Source of the DNA: JAIBJN01 sp963838795
Lineage (GTDB): Bacteria > Actinomycetota > Thermoleophilia > Gaiellales > Gaiellaceae
Assembly (NCBI GenBank): GCA_963838795.1
Contig: CAWISL010000005.1
Span: forward strand, 62,001-126,000
Direction of reading: 5' to 3'
Length of the DNA: 64,000 nucleotides
Each line of letters starts with the position of its first letter. Positions within the stretch are counted from its first letter, which is position 1. The position numbers and the translations under genes are program-made. Below are positions 50,642 to 62,788 of the stretch, in pieces. A model generated the notes under the pieces. It was not told the DNA's origin. It was given only the letters and a program-made list of their open reading frames with translations, and searched no databases.

Positions 50642-51454
50642 CTATCCGTATCCCCCGCGGCGCTCGTCACGGACGACGACGCCCTCCTCGAGCGCGATGA
50701 CGCGCTTGCGCATCTTGTCGACCATCTCGCGGTCGTGCGTCGCCATGAGCACGGTCGTGCCGGTCCGGTTGATGCGGTAGAGGAGCTGCATGATGCCGAC
50801 CGAGGTGTCGGGGTCGAGGTTGCCCGTCGGCTCGTCGCAGATGAGCAGCGGGGGATGGTTGACGAACGCGCGCGCGATCGAGACTCGCTGCTGCTCCCCG
50901 CCGGAGAGCTCGTGCGGGAAGCTGTTCATCTTCGAGCCGAGGCCGACGAGGGCGAGGATCTCCGGGACCTTTGCCCGGATCTGGGCCTTCGACTGGCCCT
51001 GCACCTTGAGCGCGTAGGCGACGTTGTCGTACGCCGAGCGATCGGTGAGGAGCTTGAAGTCCTGGAAGACGCAGCCGATGTTGCGGCGCAGCATCGGCAC
51101 CTTGCCCCCGCGCAGGCGCGCGAGCTCGCGGCCGCCGACGATGATCCGGCCCTCGGTGGGGTTGAGCTCCTTGAGGAGCAGGCGCATGATCGTCGACTTC
51201 CCCGACCCGGACGGACCCACGAGGAAGACGAACTCGCCCTTGTCGATCACGAAGTTCGTCTCCCGCAGGGCGGTCACATTCGGCTCGTAGACCTTCGTGA
51301 CCACCTCGAAGACGATCATCGGGGTGCCCGAAGGCGCTGCTTCCGTCTCGAGGGGCTCGACCTGGACGGCGTCCTCCACGGGGTCGCCGTTCAGCTCGGG
51401 CGTCGTCGCCCGCGCGGACTCTTCGGCGTGTTCTGTGAGGTCTGCTTCCTGCAC
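50642..51454 (-). CDS. ftsE: Cell-division ABC ATPase FtsE (with N-terminal extension)
   Basis: 270 residues from the GTG at 51454. The canonical FtsE starts at MIVFEVVTKVYEP (51319), so the first 45 residues are an extra acidic stretch (TEHAEESARATTPELNGDPV) or an over-long call. Walker A is VGPSGSGKST, the signature LSGGEQQRVSIARAF and Walker B LLICDEPTGNLD. It forms the cytoplasmic ATPase of FtsEX; ftsX follows in the same unit. Confidence 0.94.
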   Translation of the reverse strand: MQEADLTEHAEESARATTPELNGDPVEDAVQVEPLETEAAPSGTPMIVFEVVTKVYEPNVTALRETNFVIDKGEFVFLVGPSGSGKSTIMRLLLKELNPTEGRIIVGGRELARLRGGKVPMLRRNIGCVFQDFKLLTDRSAYDNVAYALKVQGQSKAQIRAKVPEILALVGLGSKMNSFPHELSGGEQQRVSIARAFVNHPPLLICDEPTGNLDPDTSVGIMQLLYRINRTGTTVLMATHDREMVDKMRKRVIALEEGVVVRDERRGGYG

Positions 51455-51545
51455 CGGCTCAGGCGGCGCCGCCCGTCCCGAGGGCGCGCCGATCGGGGAT
51501 CTGCCAGCTCACGAGTCTAGCGGAAGGGTTGGGCTGCCTGAACAT

Positions 51546-52653
51546 CTAGGCGACGGCTCCGGTGGCGTTGGCGAGGAGGTAGGCGCGGATGAAGCGGTCG
51601 AGGTCTCCGTCGAGGACGGCCTGGGCGTTCCCTTCTTCGACGTCCGTGCGGTGATCCTTCACGAGCTGGTATGGATGGAGGACGTAGCTGCGGATCTGGC
51701 TGCCGAAGCCGGTGTCCAGGACCTCTCCACGCTCGCGGGCCAACTCGGCCTCGCGACGCTCGAGCTCGTGCTCGGCAAGCCGGCTCTTGAGGATCCGCAT
51801 GGCGGTCTGGCGGTTCGAGAGCTGGGAGCGCTCGTTTTGGCACTGGACGACGATCCCCGTAGGAAGGTGGGTGATCCTCACCGCCGAGTCGGTCTTGTTC
51901 ACATGCTGACCGCCGGCGCCGCTCGCCCGGTAGGTGTCGATGCGGAGCTCCGACTCGTCGATCTCGATGTCCACGTCGTCGGAGACGAGCGGGCTCACGA
52001 TCACCTGCGCGAAGGACGTGTGTCGCCGGTGCGCCTGGTCGAACGGGGAGAGGCGTACGAGCCGATGGACGCCGCGCTCGGCCTTCAGCGTGCCGTATGC
52101 ATTCTCGCCTTCGACGGTGAACGTGGCCGACTTGAGTCCGGCCTCCTCGCCCGGCGAGACCTCGATCAGCTCGGTCTTGAGCCCGCGCTCCGTCGCCCAC
52201 CGGAGGTACATGCGAAGCAGGATCTCGGCCCAGTCCTGGGCGTCCGTTCCTCCCGTTCCGGCGTGAATCGAGACGACGGCGCCTCCGGCGTCGTACTCGC
52301 CGCTGAAGAGCGATTCCTCCTGGAGGCGGTCGAGCTGGGCGCGCAGGGCGAGCGCGCTCTGCTCGATCTCGTCGACGTCCCCGTCGTCGGCGGCGAGCTC
52401 CAGGAGCTCCCCCAGGTCGCCGGCCTCGCCGCTCAGCTGCTCGTAGCGCTCGAGCCGGCGCGAGAGGCGCGCGTGCTCGGACGAGACCCGGGCGGCTTCG
52501 GACTGGTCGTCCCAGAATCCCGGCGCGCCCATGGCCTGCTCGAGGACAGCCAGGCGCCCCTTCAACCCCTCCGGGTCAAAGGTAATCACGGACCCAGGCG
52601 AGCTGGGCCCCGATCTCCTCGAGCTCTCGCTCGACCGCGCTGCGCTCGGCCAT
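51546..52653 (-). CDS. prfB: Peptide chain release factor 2, expressed by programmed +1 frameshift
   Basis: The ATG at 52653 opens a 25-codon frame (MAERSAVERELEEIGAQLAW ... DYL) that ends CTT TGA at 52576-52581. Skipping the T of TGA continues in the +1 frame with DPEGLKGRLAVLEQAM to a stop at 51546, giving about 368 residues. Family motifs are the GGQ loop (ASGAGGQHVNKTDSAVRITH) and the stop-codon-reading region near SPFDQAHRRHTSF. RF2 reads UGA and UAA, so low RF2 raises frameshifting and thus its own synthesis. The frame can be read without the shift from an upstream start, but that N-terminus is unlike RF2. Confidence 0.96.
52576..52581 (-). promoter_or_regulatory. prfB +1 frameshift site CTT-TGA (followed by C)
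   Basis: The slippery CTT codon followed by TGA C at codon 26 is the conserved RF2 autoregulatory signal. The upstream Shine-Dalgarno-like stimulator seen in Escherichia coli is weak here (GGGT about 12 nt before). Confidence 0.93.
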
Positions 52654-52805
52654 GGGGTGGATCGTACCCGGAGAGCCGAACGACACCGCTCTGCCTGTGG
52701 GGCCACCCCGTGCCTCCACCCGCTCTGAGCGTAGCGAGTGAAAGCGCGCATGTGGCGCGCGAATCGTGCCGAGTTTTCAGGTGTGGAACGGGCGGTGCGC
52801 TCTCG

Positions 52806-55499
<2,694 letters not shown>

Positions 55500-55523
55500 C
55501 GGCTCAGGGTAGCGGGCGGGTAA

Positions 55524-56063
55524 CTACAGAGGGTCGACGGTCAGCTCCCAGCGACCGTCTTCCAACCTATCGGCACGCGCGACGAAAGCCTGAAAGCGCT
55601 CCGCCCCCAGCCCCTCGAGCTGTCCGAGGGCCTCTGCCTCGGCGCCGCTCGGCTCCTCCACCAGGATGTCCCCGTCCACGAGGTACATCGTCTCGCCGTC
55701 CGGCGGCACCGCGACCTCGAGCGCGAGAGCCGCGACGTCGGTTCCGAGCTCGATCAGATCGGACTCGATCCGAATGGCCCCGACCATCCACTCGGAGGCG
55801 TTCTGGCGCACCGCACGCGCAGCGTAGGGCGGCTCGATCCTCAGGTCCTTCGTCAGCTCCGCCAGGACGCTCTGCGTGACGTCGCCGATGAGCGAGCCGT
55901 CGCCGAGCAGGCGGAACTCGATTTCCGCCTCCTCCGTCGCCCGCAGCTCGGGCACCTCGACGATGGAGGTCGCGTCCCACTCGCGCTGGCGCGCGAGCCC
56001 CGAGACGCCGGCCTCGACCCAGCGGAAGGCGCGAGGGTCGCGAATCTCGTCGTCAGAAGCCAT
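55524..56063 (-). CDS. Conserved hypothetical protein between hpf and secA
   Basis: 179 residues, acidic. No motif known to me; it reads as an alpha/beta protein (EIEFRLLGDGSLIGDVTQSV, then DVAALALEVAVPPDGETMYL). It starts directly after the hpf stop (no gap) and ends 25 bp before secA, so it belongs to the hpf-secA unit. Confidence 0.65.
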   Translation of the reverse strand: MASDDEIRDPRAFRWVEAGVSGLARQREWDATSIVEVPELRATEEAEIEFRLLGDGSLIGDVTQSVLAELTKDLRIEPPYAARAVRQNASEWMVGAIRIESDLIELGTDVAALALEVAVPPDGETMYLVDGDILVEEPSGAEAEALGQLEGLGAERFQAFVARADRLEDGRWELTVDPL

Positions 56064-56609
56064 CTAGACCTGCGGCTCGATCAGCCCGTAGTTGCCGTCG
56101 CGGCGCCGGTAGACGACGTTGACGTCGGTCGTCTCGGCGTCCTGGAAGACGAAGAAGTCGTGGCCGATCAGCTCGAGCTGCAGCACCGCCTCCTCGGGAG
56201 TCATCGGCTTCACCGCGAACTGCTTCGTCTTGACGATCACGGGGCTCTCCTCCTCGGCGACGACGGGGATGGTCTCCGGCTCCTGGCCCCCCGGGCCGGA
56301 GCGGGCGCTCGATCGCCGCCGCTTGTCGCGGTAGCGCCGGGCTTGCCGCTCGAGCTTCTCCACGAGCATGTCGATCGAGGCGCGCATGTCCGGCGAGCTC
56401 TCCCGCGCTCGCAGCACCGGCCCCTTCGTCCAGATCGTGCCCTCGGCGATCTGGTTCTCTGAGATCGACGGATTCTTCTCCACAGCGAGCTCGAGCTCGA
56501 GCCGTGCGGCGTCGTTCAGGTGCTTCTCGAGCTTCCCGAGCTTCTCCTGCGCGTAGGTCTTGAGGGAATCGGTGACCTCGACGTTCTTGCCCTTGACCTG
56601 AAGTCTCAC
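56064..56609 (-). CDS. hpf: Ribosome hibernation promoting factor, long form
   Basis: 181 residues. The N-terminal S30AE domain (MRLQVKGKNVEVTDSLKTYA, then KLEKHLNDAARLELELAVEK) and the C-terminal dimerisation domain (VKTKQFAVKPMTPEEAVLQL, GHDFFVFQDAETTDVNVVYR) make it the long HPF type, which by itself pairs 70S ribosomes into inactive 100S dimers in slow growth. The next gene starts immediately at its stop. Confidence 0.95.
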   Translation of the reverse strand: MRLQVKGKNVEVTDSLKTYAQEKLGKLEKHLNDAARLELELAVEKNPSISENQIAEGTIWTKGPVLRARESSPDMRASIDMLVEKLERQARRYRDKRRRSSARSGPGGQEPETIPVVAEEESPVIVKTKQFAVKPMTPEEAVLQLELIGHDFFVFQDAETTDVNVVYRRRDGNYGLIEPQV

Positions 56610-56690
56610 CGGAGCCTCCTCGTCGGGTGCTCGCAGCCTATCCTCCCGAGCCGGGCGGCGGAACCACCAGGAGGGCCTCCGCCAAGCCTC

Positions 56691-57365
56691 CTACCGCACC
56701 GAACGGGCGAACGTCACAACGTGCACCGTACGCGCGCCTGCCGCCTTCAGCTCGCGGGCCGCTGCCGAGACGGTCGCGCCCGTCGTGTAGACGTCGTCGA
56801 CGAGGCCGACGGCTGCCGGCGGCGTTCCGGCGGCGCGAAAGGCGGCACGGATATTGGCCCGGCGCTCCGCGCGGGAGAGCCCGCGCTGCGGCCGCACCCG
56901 ACGGGCGCGAACCAGAAGTCGCGGGGCGGGCAGCGTCCACCGCGCCCCGAGCATCCGGGCGAGCTCCTCGGCGGTGTTGACGCCACGCCAGCCGACGCGG
57001 TCGCCGTCGCCGGGCACGAACGCGAGCGCGGTCACCTCCGGCCGCGGCAGCGTCGCGACGACGAGGTCGGCGGCCAGGCCCGCGACCCGGCGGACGCCCC
57101 GCTGCTTCCAGGCCGTCACGAGCGCGCGACCGGGACCGTCGTAGGCGACGGCTGCCCGGGCCGAGCTGAACGAGAGGCGTCGACCGGCGCACTCGCCGCA
57201 GCGCTCCACCGGCCAGGCGGTCGGGCAGCCGCAGCGCGCGCACCGGGCCCCGCCGAGGACGAGCAGTCGGCGGCGGCAGTCCGAGCACAGGAGCTCCTCC
57301 CCGGCGCCGCAGGCGACGCAGCGCTCGGGGAGCAGGACTCCGAGCAGGGAGTGGCGGATCTCCAT
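56691..57365 (-). CDS. comF: ComF-family phosphoribosyltransferase-like protein
   Basis: 224 residues. The N-terminal zinc region has four CxxC-like pairs (CVACGAG, CSDCRRR, CARCGC, CGECAG). The C-terminal type I PRTase fold has the PRPP loop VGLVDDVYTTGATVSAAARE. ComF/GntX proteins support DNA uptake in some bacteria; here no other competence genes are adjacent. It lies upstream of hpf by about 80 bp. Confidence 0.9.
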   Translation of the reverse strand: MEIRHSLLGVLLPERCVACGAGEELLCSDCRRRLLVLGGARCARCGCPTAWPVERCGECAGRRLSFSSARAAVAYDGPGRALVTAWKQRGVRRVAGLAADLVVATLPRPEVTALAFVPGDGDRVGWRGVNTAEELARMLGARWTLPAPRLLVRARRVRPQRGLSRAERRANIRAAFRAAGTPPAAVGLVDDVYTTGATVSAAARELKAAGARTVHVVTFARSVR

Positions 57366-57413
57366 CCACTCTGGATACCGCCTGCCGGCGCACGGAACCG
57401 TGCCGAGAGCGTG

Positions 57414-58382
57414 TCAGCTGAGCGCGATCGACGCTCCCGCCTCGGCCGAGCGGTAGAGCGCTTCGATCGCCCTCGCCTGGCCGACGGCGTCCTCCCGACC
57501 CAGGAGCGGCTCGGCCCGGCCCTCGATCGCGGCGCCGAGGTTCTCGAGCTCGAGCCGGTACGAGTCGACGGGCTCGAGCACGATCTCCTCGACGCCGTCC
57601 GATCGGCGGACCTCGATCACGGGCGTTCGTGCGTGCCAGGGATCGTCGAGGAAGAGCGACCCCTCCGTGCCCACCACTTCGAGCTCGTCGCGGTCGGGCA
57701 GGACGAACCCGCAGTCGAACTGGGCAAGGACGTCTCCCGGGAAGCGCATGGTTGCGGCGAAGAGCACGTCGACGCCGCCCTCCCCCACGCGCTGCTGTCC
57801 GTAGACGGTCTCGGGCTCGCCCCCGAGCAGGCGCGAGCCGCTGACGCAGTAGCAGCCCACGTCCATCAGGGCGCCGCCGTCGAGATCGGCGGCAAGGCGG
57901 ACGTTCTCCGGGTCGCCGAGGCTGAAGCTGAAGGCGGAGCGGACGACCCGCGGTGCCCCGATGGCGCCGCCGTCCACCAGCTCCTTCAGCTTCGACGTCT
58001 GCGGGTTGTGGCGGTACATGAAGGCCTCCGAGAGCAGCCGGCCGGCGCGCTCCGCGGCGTCGAACGCCCGCTCGACCTGGTCGGGCCGCCGGTCGAAGGG
58101 CTTCTCGCAGAGGACGTGCTTGCCCGCCTCGAGCGCCTGGATCGACCACTCGACGTGCAGCGAGTTCGGCAGCGAGATGTAGACGGCGTCGATGCCGGGA
58201 TCGGCGAGGAGTGCCTCGTAGCTTCCGTACGCGCGCTCGATCCCGTGCTCTCGCGCGTACGCCTCCGCGCGCGACTGCTCGCGGCTCGCGACGGCGACGA
58301 CCTCCACCTGGTCGGACTCACGCGCACCGGCGAGCACCAGACGGTTGATGTGCGCGGTCGAGATGATCCCCCAGTTCGTCAT
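57414..58382 (-). CDS. Gfo/Idh/MocA-family sugar oxidoreductase
   Basis: 322 residues. The Rossmann part (WGIISTAHINRLVLAGA) and the EKP motif (HVLCEKPFDRRPDQVERAF) mark the family; the catalytic Lys is in EKP. The C-terminal domain with MDVGCYCVSGSRLLGGEPE matches D-xylose/glucose-fructose dehydrogenase-like members. NAD(P)-dependent oxidation of a sugar is likely. The ATG overlaps the kinase stop by ATGA, placing it last in the sugar operon. Confidence 0.92.
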   Translation of the reverse strand: MTNWGIISTAHINRLVLAGARESDQVEVVAVASREQSRAEAYAREHGIERAYGSYEALLADPGIDAVYISLPNSLHVEWSIQALEAGKHVLCEKPFDRRPDQVERAFDAAERAGRLLSEAFMYRHNPQTSKLKELVDGGAIGAPRVVRSAFSFSLGDPENVRLAADLDGGALMDVGCYCVSGSRLLGGEPETVYGQQRVGEGGVDVLFAATMRFPGDVLAQFDCGFVLPDRDELEVVGTEGSLFLDDPWHARTPVIEVRRSDGVEEIVLEPVDSYRLELENLGAAIEGRAEPLLGREDAVGQARAIEALYRSAEAGASIALS

Positions 58383-59814
58383 TCTGCCTCCAATGGTCTC
58401 AGCGCCGGATACAGGGCGCGGTAGCGAGCGTAGCCGTCTGTGTAGAAGCCCTCCCACCCGGAGTCGGGGTCGACGGTCTCCCGAACGCGAACGCAGGCGG
58501 CGACCGCCTCGCCGACGTCGGCGAACACGCCTCCCGCGACGCCCCCGAGGAGCGCGGCGCCGTAGGCCGCTCCCTCCTCCACCTCCGTCCGCTCGAGCGG
58601 GAGCCCGAGCACGGAGGCGACGATTCTGAGCCAGGGCTCGCTCCGGGCACCGCCGCCCGAGACCCGGCCGACGTCCAGGCGGCAGCCGAGCGAGCGGAGG
58701 ACCTCCAGCGAGTCGCGCAGGCCGTAGGCGACCCCCTCGAGCACCGCGCGCGCGAGCGCGCCGCGGTCGTGTCTGTGCGACAGGCCCGTGAACGCGCCGC
58801 GCGCGCGCGGGTCGGCGTGTGGCGTCCGCTCGCCGGCCAGGTAGGGCAGGAAGAGGAGCCCTTCCGCCCCCGGCTCCCAGCGCTCGGCCTCGGCGACGAG
58901 GCGGTCGAACGGCTCGCCCGGGGCGACCGCGTCGCGAAACCAGCGGAGAGCCCCGGCCGCTGAGAGCATCACGCCCATCGCATGCCAGGCACCAGGGAGG
59001 GCATGGCAGAAGACGTGCGCGCGCCCCTCCGGATCCATGACCGCTCCCGGGAGCGTGGCGAAGACGACGCCCGACGTTCCGAGCACGACCGAGACCGGCC
59101 CCGGCGCGATGACGCCGACGCCGAGCGCCCCGGCAGCCTGGTCGCCGGCGCCGGCCGCGACCGGGATCCCCGCGGGCGTTACCGCGGAGCCGCGACGGCG
59201 ACTCGAGCGCGGGCGGAAGCCAGTCTGCCGGGAGCTCCAGCGCGGCCAGCACCTCATCGCTCCACGCTGCGGGCCGCAACGTCGAAGAGGAGCGTGCCCG
59301 AGGCGTCGGCGACGTCGGTGACACGCTCCCCGGTCAGCGCGAGCCGCACGTAATCCTTCGGGAGCAGGACGTGGGCGATCCGCTCGTAGGCCTCGGGCTC
59401 ATTCGCGCGGAGCCAGAGAAGCTTGGGCGCAGTGAAGCCGGGGAGTGCGCGATTGCCGGTGAGCCTCAGCAGGCGCGCGAGGCCGATCCGCTCCTCGATC
59501 TCCCGGCATTCCTTCGCAGTGCGCTGGTCGTTCCAGAGGATCGCCGGCCGGAGCACGCGCTCGTCGGCGTCGAGGACCACGAGGCCATGCATCTGCCCGG
59601 TCACGCCGATGCCCGCGATCTCGTCCACGCCGAGCGCCTCGAGCGCCTCGCCGGCTGCGCGGCTCCAGTCCGCGGGATCCTGCTCGGCCCAGCCCGGCCG
59701 CGGCATCGACAGCGAGTACTCCCGCTCTGCCCGCCCCACGACCTCGCCGGAGCGGCTCACCGCGAGCGCCTTCACGCCGGTGGTGCCGACGTCGACCCCG
59801 ACGAGCGCGCTCAT
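58379..59814 (-). pseudogene. xylB: Xylulokinase-like FGGY sugar kinase, two frameshifts
   Basis: The N-terminal frame from the ATG at 59814 (MSALVGVDVGTTGVKALAVS; GQMHGLVVLD; ILWNDQRTAKECREIEERIG) runs to a premature stop near 59256. One extra base near 59267 and another indel near 59185 restore the middle (WSDEVLAALELPADWLPPAL) and the C-terminal half (AGAGDQAAGALGVG; LPYLAGERTPHADP; VSGGGARSEPWLRIVAS). Together about 475 residues, the full FGGY length, with all ATP-binding blocks conserved. The neighbours are intact, so sequencing error is as likely as true decay. Predicted role: phosphorylation of xylulose or a similar ketose. Confidence 0.8.
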
Positions 59815-60203
59815 CGGAGCGCGAGCCCGGCCGCGAGGAGCGCGTCGCTCGCCAGCGCCTCGTCGTCCTCCCCCGGAAGGCCGCTGACGCCCACGGCGCC
59901 GACGCGGCGGCCGTCCTCGAAAGCGGCGACGCCGCCGCGGAAGAACGTGAAGAACGGGTCGAAGCTCGCCAGCTCGGCCGCGTCGTCCCGCGCCTTGTCG
60001 GCGAGCTCCCCCGATGAGCGGGCGTCGCTCCTGGCGGCGGTGTACGCCTTCCGCTGGGCGTTCAGCCGCGTGTCGGGCGCCGCTCCGTCCATCGTCGCTG
60101 CGGCCACCACCTCGCCGTGGGTGTCCGCGACGAAGACCGACACGGGGCCCGGAGCGTCCCGCACCACGACCTCGACGATCTCGAGAGCCTGCTCGAGCCT
60201 CAC
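59811..60203 (-). CDS. GlcG/HbpS-type protein
   Basis: 130 residues from the GTG at 60203 (VRLEQALEIVEVVVRDAPGP). The family shows AATMDGAAPDTRLNAQRKAY, then FFTFFRGGVAAFEDGRRVGA and GVSGLPGEDDEALA. GlcG/HbpS proteins bind small ligands, haem or corrinoids; many occur in sugar or diol operons. Both ends overlap neighbours (GTGA upstream, ATGA downstream). Confidence 0.85.
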   Translation of the reverse strand: MRLEQALEIVEVVVRDAPGPVSVFVADTHGEVVAAATMDGAAPDTRLNAQRKAYTAARSDARSSGELADKARDDAAELASFDPFFTFFRGGVAAFEDGRRVGAVGVSGLPGEDDEALASDALLAAGLALR

Positions 60204-61213
60204 CCGGCTCCCAGCGCCTCGTAGACGAGCTCGTAGGCGCGGACGGCGTCTTTCGACGACTGCGCCTGGCGGAGCGCGGCGTCGTCGATGCGGGCGGCGA
60301 CCTCGTCGATGAAGCGCCACTGGAGCACGCTACGGCGCACCGCGGCGACGGCGTCCTCGGTGTACGGGTAGAGGTCGAATCCGAGCCGCTCCCCGTTGTC
60401 GCCGTAGCCGGCGCGCCGCAGCTCGAGCGCCAGCTCGAGCGTCTCCATGAAGGCCGTCGCTCCGACCATGTTGTCGTCGTCGAAGTCACCCCAGCCGGAA
60501 TTGGCGTGCTGGTGGCCGAGGAGCCCCTCCGCGGCGAGGAGGGCGGCGTACTCCGCGAGGCTTTCCCGATTCATGATCAGGTGCTGCCAGTCCATGTTGA
60601 CCTTCACGTTCGTGAGCCCTTGCTCGCGGAGCTTGTGGATCACGTGGAGCGTCATGCCGAGGTTGCGCATGAGGATCTTCATCGCCGGCTCGGAGTTCTT
60701 GTGCTCGAGGAAGAGGAGGATTCCGCGGTCGGCACAGCGCTGTGCCGCCTCGCCGATCCCTTCCACGAGCCACGCCCAGCTCTCCTTGTACGGCGCCTGG
60801 AACGGATAGTTGTAGCCCTCGATCCCGGGCCAGATGATGAAGTGCGCGTCGAGCTCGCCGGCGAAATCGATCGCGTCAGTCGTCCGGCGCAGTGCCTCGG
60901 CGCGAGTGGCGTCGTCGGGAGAGACCAGGCCGCCCCGTCCGAAGCGCGGGTCGAGGTGGAGGCCCGTGGCCATGCAGTAGACGTCGTGGCCGTCGAGCGC
61001 CTCCCGGACCTGGTCGAGGTTGTCCTCGTTCAGCTCCTGGGGGTAATGGAACTCGTAGCCGTCGATCAGGTCGCCGAGGCCTTCGACTGCCCTGCGCACT
61101 CTCTCGGCGGTCGTCTCGTTCGCGTACTCCGGCTTGTAGCCGCCGGGAACGAAGCGGGTGACCATCGACCCGAGGGCCCAGATGCCGAGGCTTGTCTTCA
61201 GTCCGTTGCTCAT
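60200..61213 (-). CDS. Xylose-isomerase-like TIM-barrel sugar isomerase/epimerase
   Basis: 337 residues. The AP-endonuclease-2-type barrel shows DGYEFHYPQELNEDNL, HFIIWPGIEGYNYPFQAPYK, LEHKNSEPAM (Glu), VNMDWQHLIM, LGHQHANSGWGDFDDDN (His, Asp) and RLGFDLYPYTED. Metal-binding Glu/Asp/His positions are kept. Length and motifs fit the shorter actinobacterial xylose/rhamnose isomerase group rather than classical XylA. It is the second gene of the operon and probably produces the ketose used by the kinase. Confidence 0.88.
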   Translation of the reverse strand: MSNGLKTSLGIWALGSMVTRFVPGGYKPEYANETTAERVRRAVEGLGDLIDGYEFHYPQELNEDNLDQVREALDGHDVYCMATGLHLDPRFGRGGLVSPDDATRAEALRRTTDAIDFAGELDAHFIIWPGIEGYNYPFQAPYKESWAWLVEGIGEAAQRCADRGILLFLEHKNSEPAMKILMRNLGMTLHVIHKLREQGLTNVKVNMDWQHLIMNRESLAEYAALLAAEGLLGHQHANSGWGDFDDDNMVGATAFMETLELALELRRAGYGDNGERLGFDLYPYTEDAVAAVRRSVLQWRFIDEVAARIDDAALRQAQSSKDAVRAYELVYEALGAG

Positions 61214-61602
61214 GTGCGGTAGTCCCCCAGGATCGTGGTGAGCTCGATGAGGTTTCCGAACGGATCGCGGCAGAAGAAGCGCGGCCGGTTCGGAATCGGC
61301 GCCTGGTCGCTCGTCTCGACCCCGGCGGCACCGAGCTTCCGCCGCCAGCTCTCGAGGTCGTCGACCTCGAGGCAGAAGTGCCGTTGGGCTCCGAAGTCCG
61401 GCGGCACCGGATCGGGCAGGAAATGAAGCTCGAAGTCGGGCGACCCGGCCTCGAACCAGACCAGCTCCTGGTCGACGAGGGAGGCCGGGACGGGCTTCTC
61501 GATGAGCCCGAGCACGTCCCCGTAGAACGCTCGGACATCGTCTTGCCGCCCGCGCGGGTACGGCGTCGAGACGTGTTGGAGACGCCTGACCGCGCTTGCC
61601 AC
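61210..61602 (-). CDS. VOC-family protein
   Basis: 130 residues. The pattern LQHVSTPYPRGRQDDVRAFY with GDVLGL, HFCLEVDDLESWRRKLGAAG and FFCRDPFGNLIELTTI is a glyoxalase-superfamily fold with the usual His and Glu ligands. First gene of the sugar operon; its stop overlaps the isomerase start by ATGA. A role in sugar breakdown (epimerase or lyase) is inferred from position. Confidence 0.87.
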   Translation of the reverse strand: MASAVRRLQHVSTPYPRGRQDDVRAFYGDVLGLIEKPVPASLVDQELVWFEAGSPDFELHFLPDPVPPDFGAQRHFCLEVDDLESWRRKLGAAGVETSDQAPIPNRPRFFCRDPFGNLIELTTILGDYRT

Positions 61603-61652
61603 GCGGCGCAGTCTAACGGCGTTGACTCCGACGCTTCATCCTGTTACGTTCG

Positions 61653-61690
61653 CCCTTCAAAACCGTTCATGTCCCTTCAAAAGCGATCAT
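61653..61690. promoter_or_regulatory. Two direct repeats in the sugar/liv divergent promoter region
   Basis: CCCTTCAAAACCGTTCAT (61653-61670) and CCCTTCAAAAGCGATCAT (61673-61690) are 18-bp repeats, identical at 16 positions, spaced 20 bp centre to centre. They lie between the VOC start (61602) and the livH start (61719). A regulator binding on one face of the helix is a plausible reading. Confidence 0.6.
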
Positions 61691-61718
61691 TCTGCGAGGG
61701 CTGGGGGGAGCTGCTCAC

Positions 61719-62788
61719 ATGAGCGGGCAGACGGCGACCGCCGCGGGCTGGGCGGGCGCTCGCGCCTCGCGGGCCTTCCGCCCGGGTCGCTCGCGCTTCG
61801 CCTCGCCGTCGCGCTCGTGATCGCCTTCGTCGCCGTCTGGGTGGCCTACAAGGCTTTCGGCGACCCGCGCACGTTCGTCATCGTGGGCCTCAACGGCCTC
61901 ACGCTCGCCGGCCTCTACTTCGTCGTGGCGAGCGGCTTCACGCTCATCTTCGGGCTCATGCGGGTCGTCAACATGGCGCACGGCTCCTTCTACATGCTGG
62001 CCGGCTTCTTCGCGCTCGAGCTCCAGACGACCCTCACGAGCGGCGAGGCGACGTCGGCCTTCGGTTCGTCCGAAGCGGGCCTCGGGGACTGGCTCATCCC
62101 GCTCGTCGTCGCCTCCCTGGCCGTCGGCGTGATCGGCCTCGTCATGCAGCAGCTCTTCCTGCGCTGGAACCAGGGCCAGGAGCTGCGTCAGGCGCTGATC
62201 ACGATCGCGATCGGGATCATCATCGCCGACCAGACCTTGGCCCACTTCGGCGGCATCGCCGAGTCCCTGGCGGCACCCGACGTCTTCCCCGAGAGCGTCG
62301 ACCTCCCGTTCTCCAACCTCACGTATCCCTTCTTCCGGATCTTCGTCCTCCTCGTCGCGATCGCCGTCGGGCTCGCCCTCTGGGCGATGATCCAGCGCAC
62401 GCGCTTCGGCATGATCGTGCGCGCCGGCGTCGACGATCGGCAGATGGTCTCGGCGCTCGGGATCAACATCCAGCTCGTCTTCGCGAGCGCGTTCTTCCTC
62501 GGCGCCATGCTCGCGGGCCTGGGCGGCGTCCTCGGCGGGACGATGATCTCGGTCGACAAGGCCAACGACACGCAGTACCTGCTCATCTCGCTGATCGTGG
62601 TGATCATCGGCGGCATGGGGAGCCTGGCCGGAGCGGCGATCGGCGCGCTCGCCCTCGGGTTGGTCGACTCCTTCGGCGACGTCTACCTGCCCGCGGGCTA
62701 CACGAACTACTCGATCCTGCTCATCTTCGGGCTGCTCGTGCTCGTGCTCGCGATACGGCCTCAGGGGCTCCTCGGGAGACCCGGGTGA
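61719..62788 (+). CDS. livH: Branched-chain-type ABC transporter permease (LivH family), N-terminal frame uncertain
   Basis: The body from about 61745 encodes about 345 residues with ~8 membrane segments and the LivH signature (GLTLAGLYFVVASGFTLIFG, RVVNMAHGSFYMLAG). The ATG at 61719 has GGGGGGAG 9 nt upstream but lies in another frame (MSGQTATAAG). Losing one base near 61744 would join it to the body (GLGGRSRLAGLPPG). Otherwise translation begins at an internal GTG. It forms the inner-membrane channel with LivM; the cargo may be an amino acid, amide or other small solute. Confidence 0.85.
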
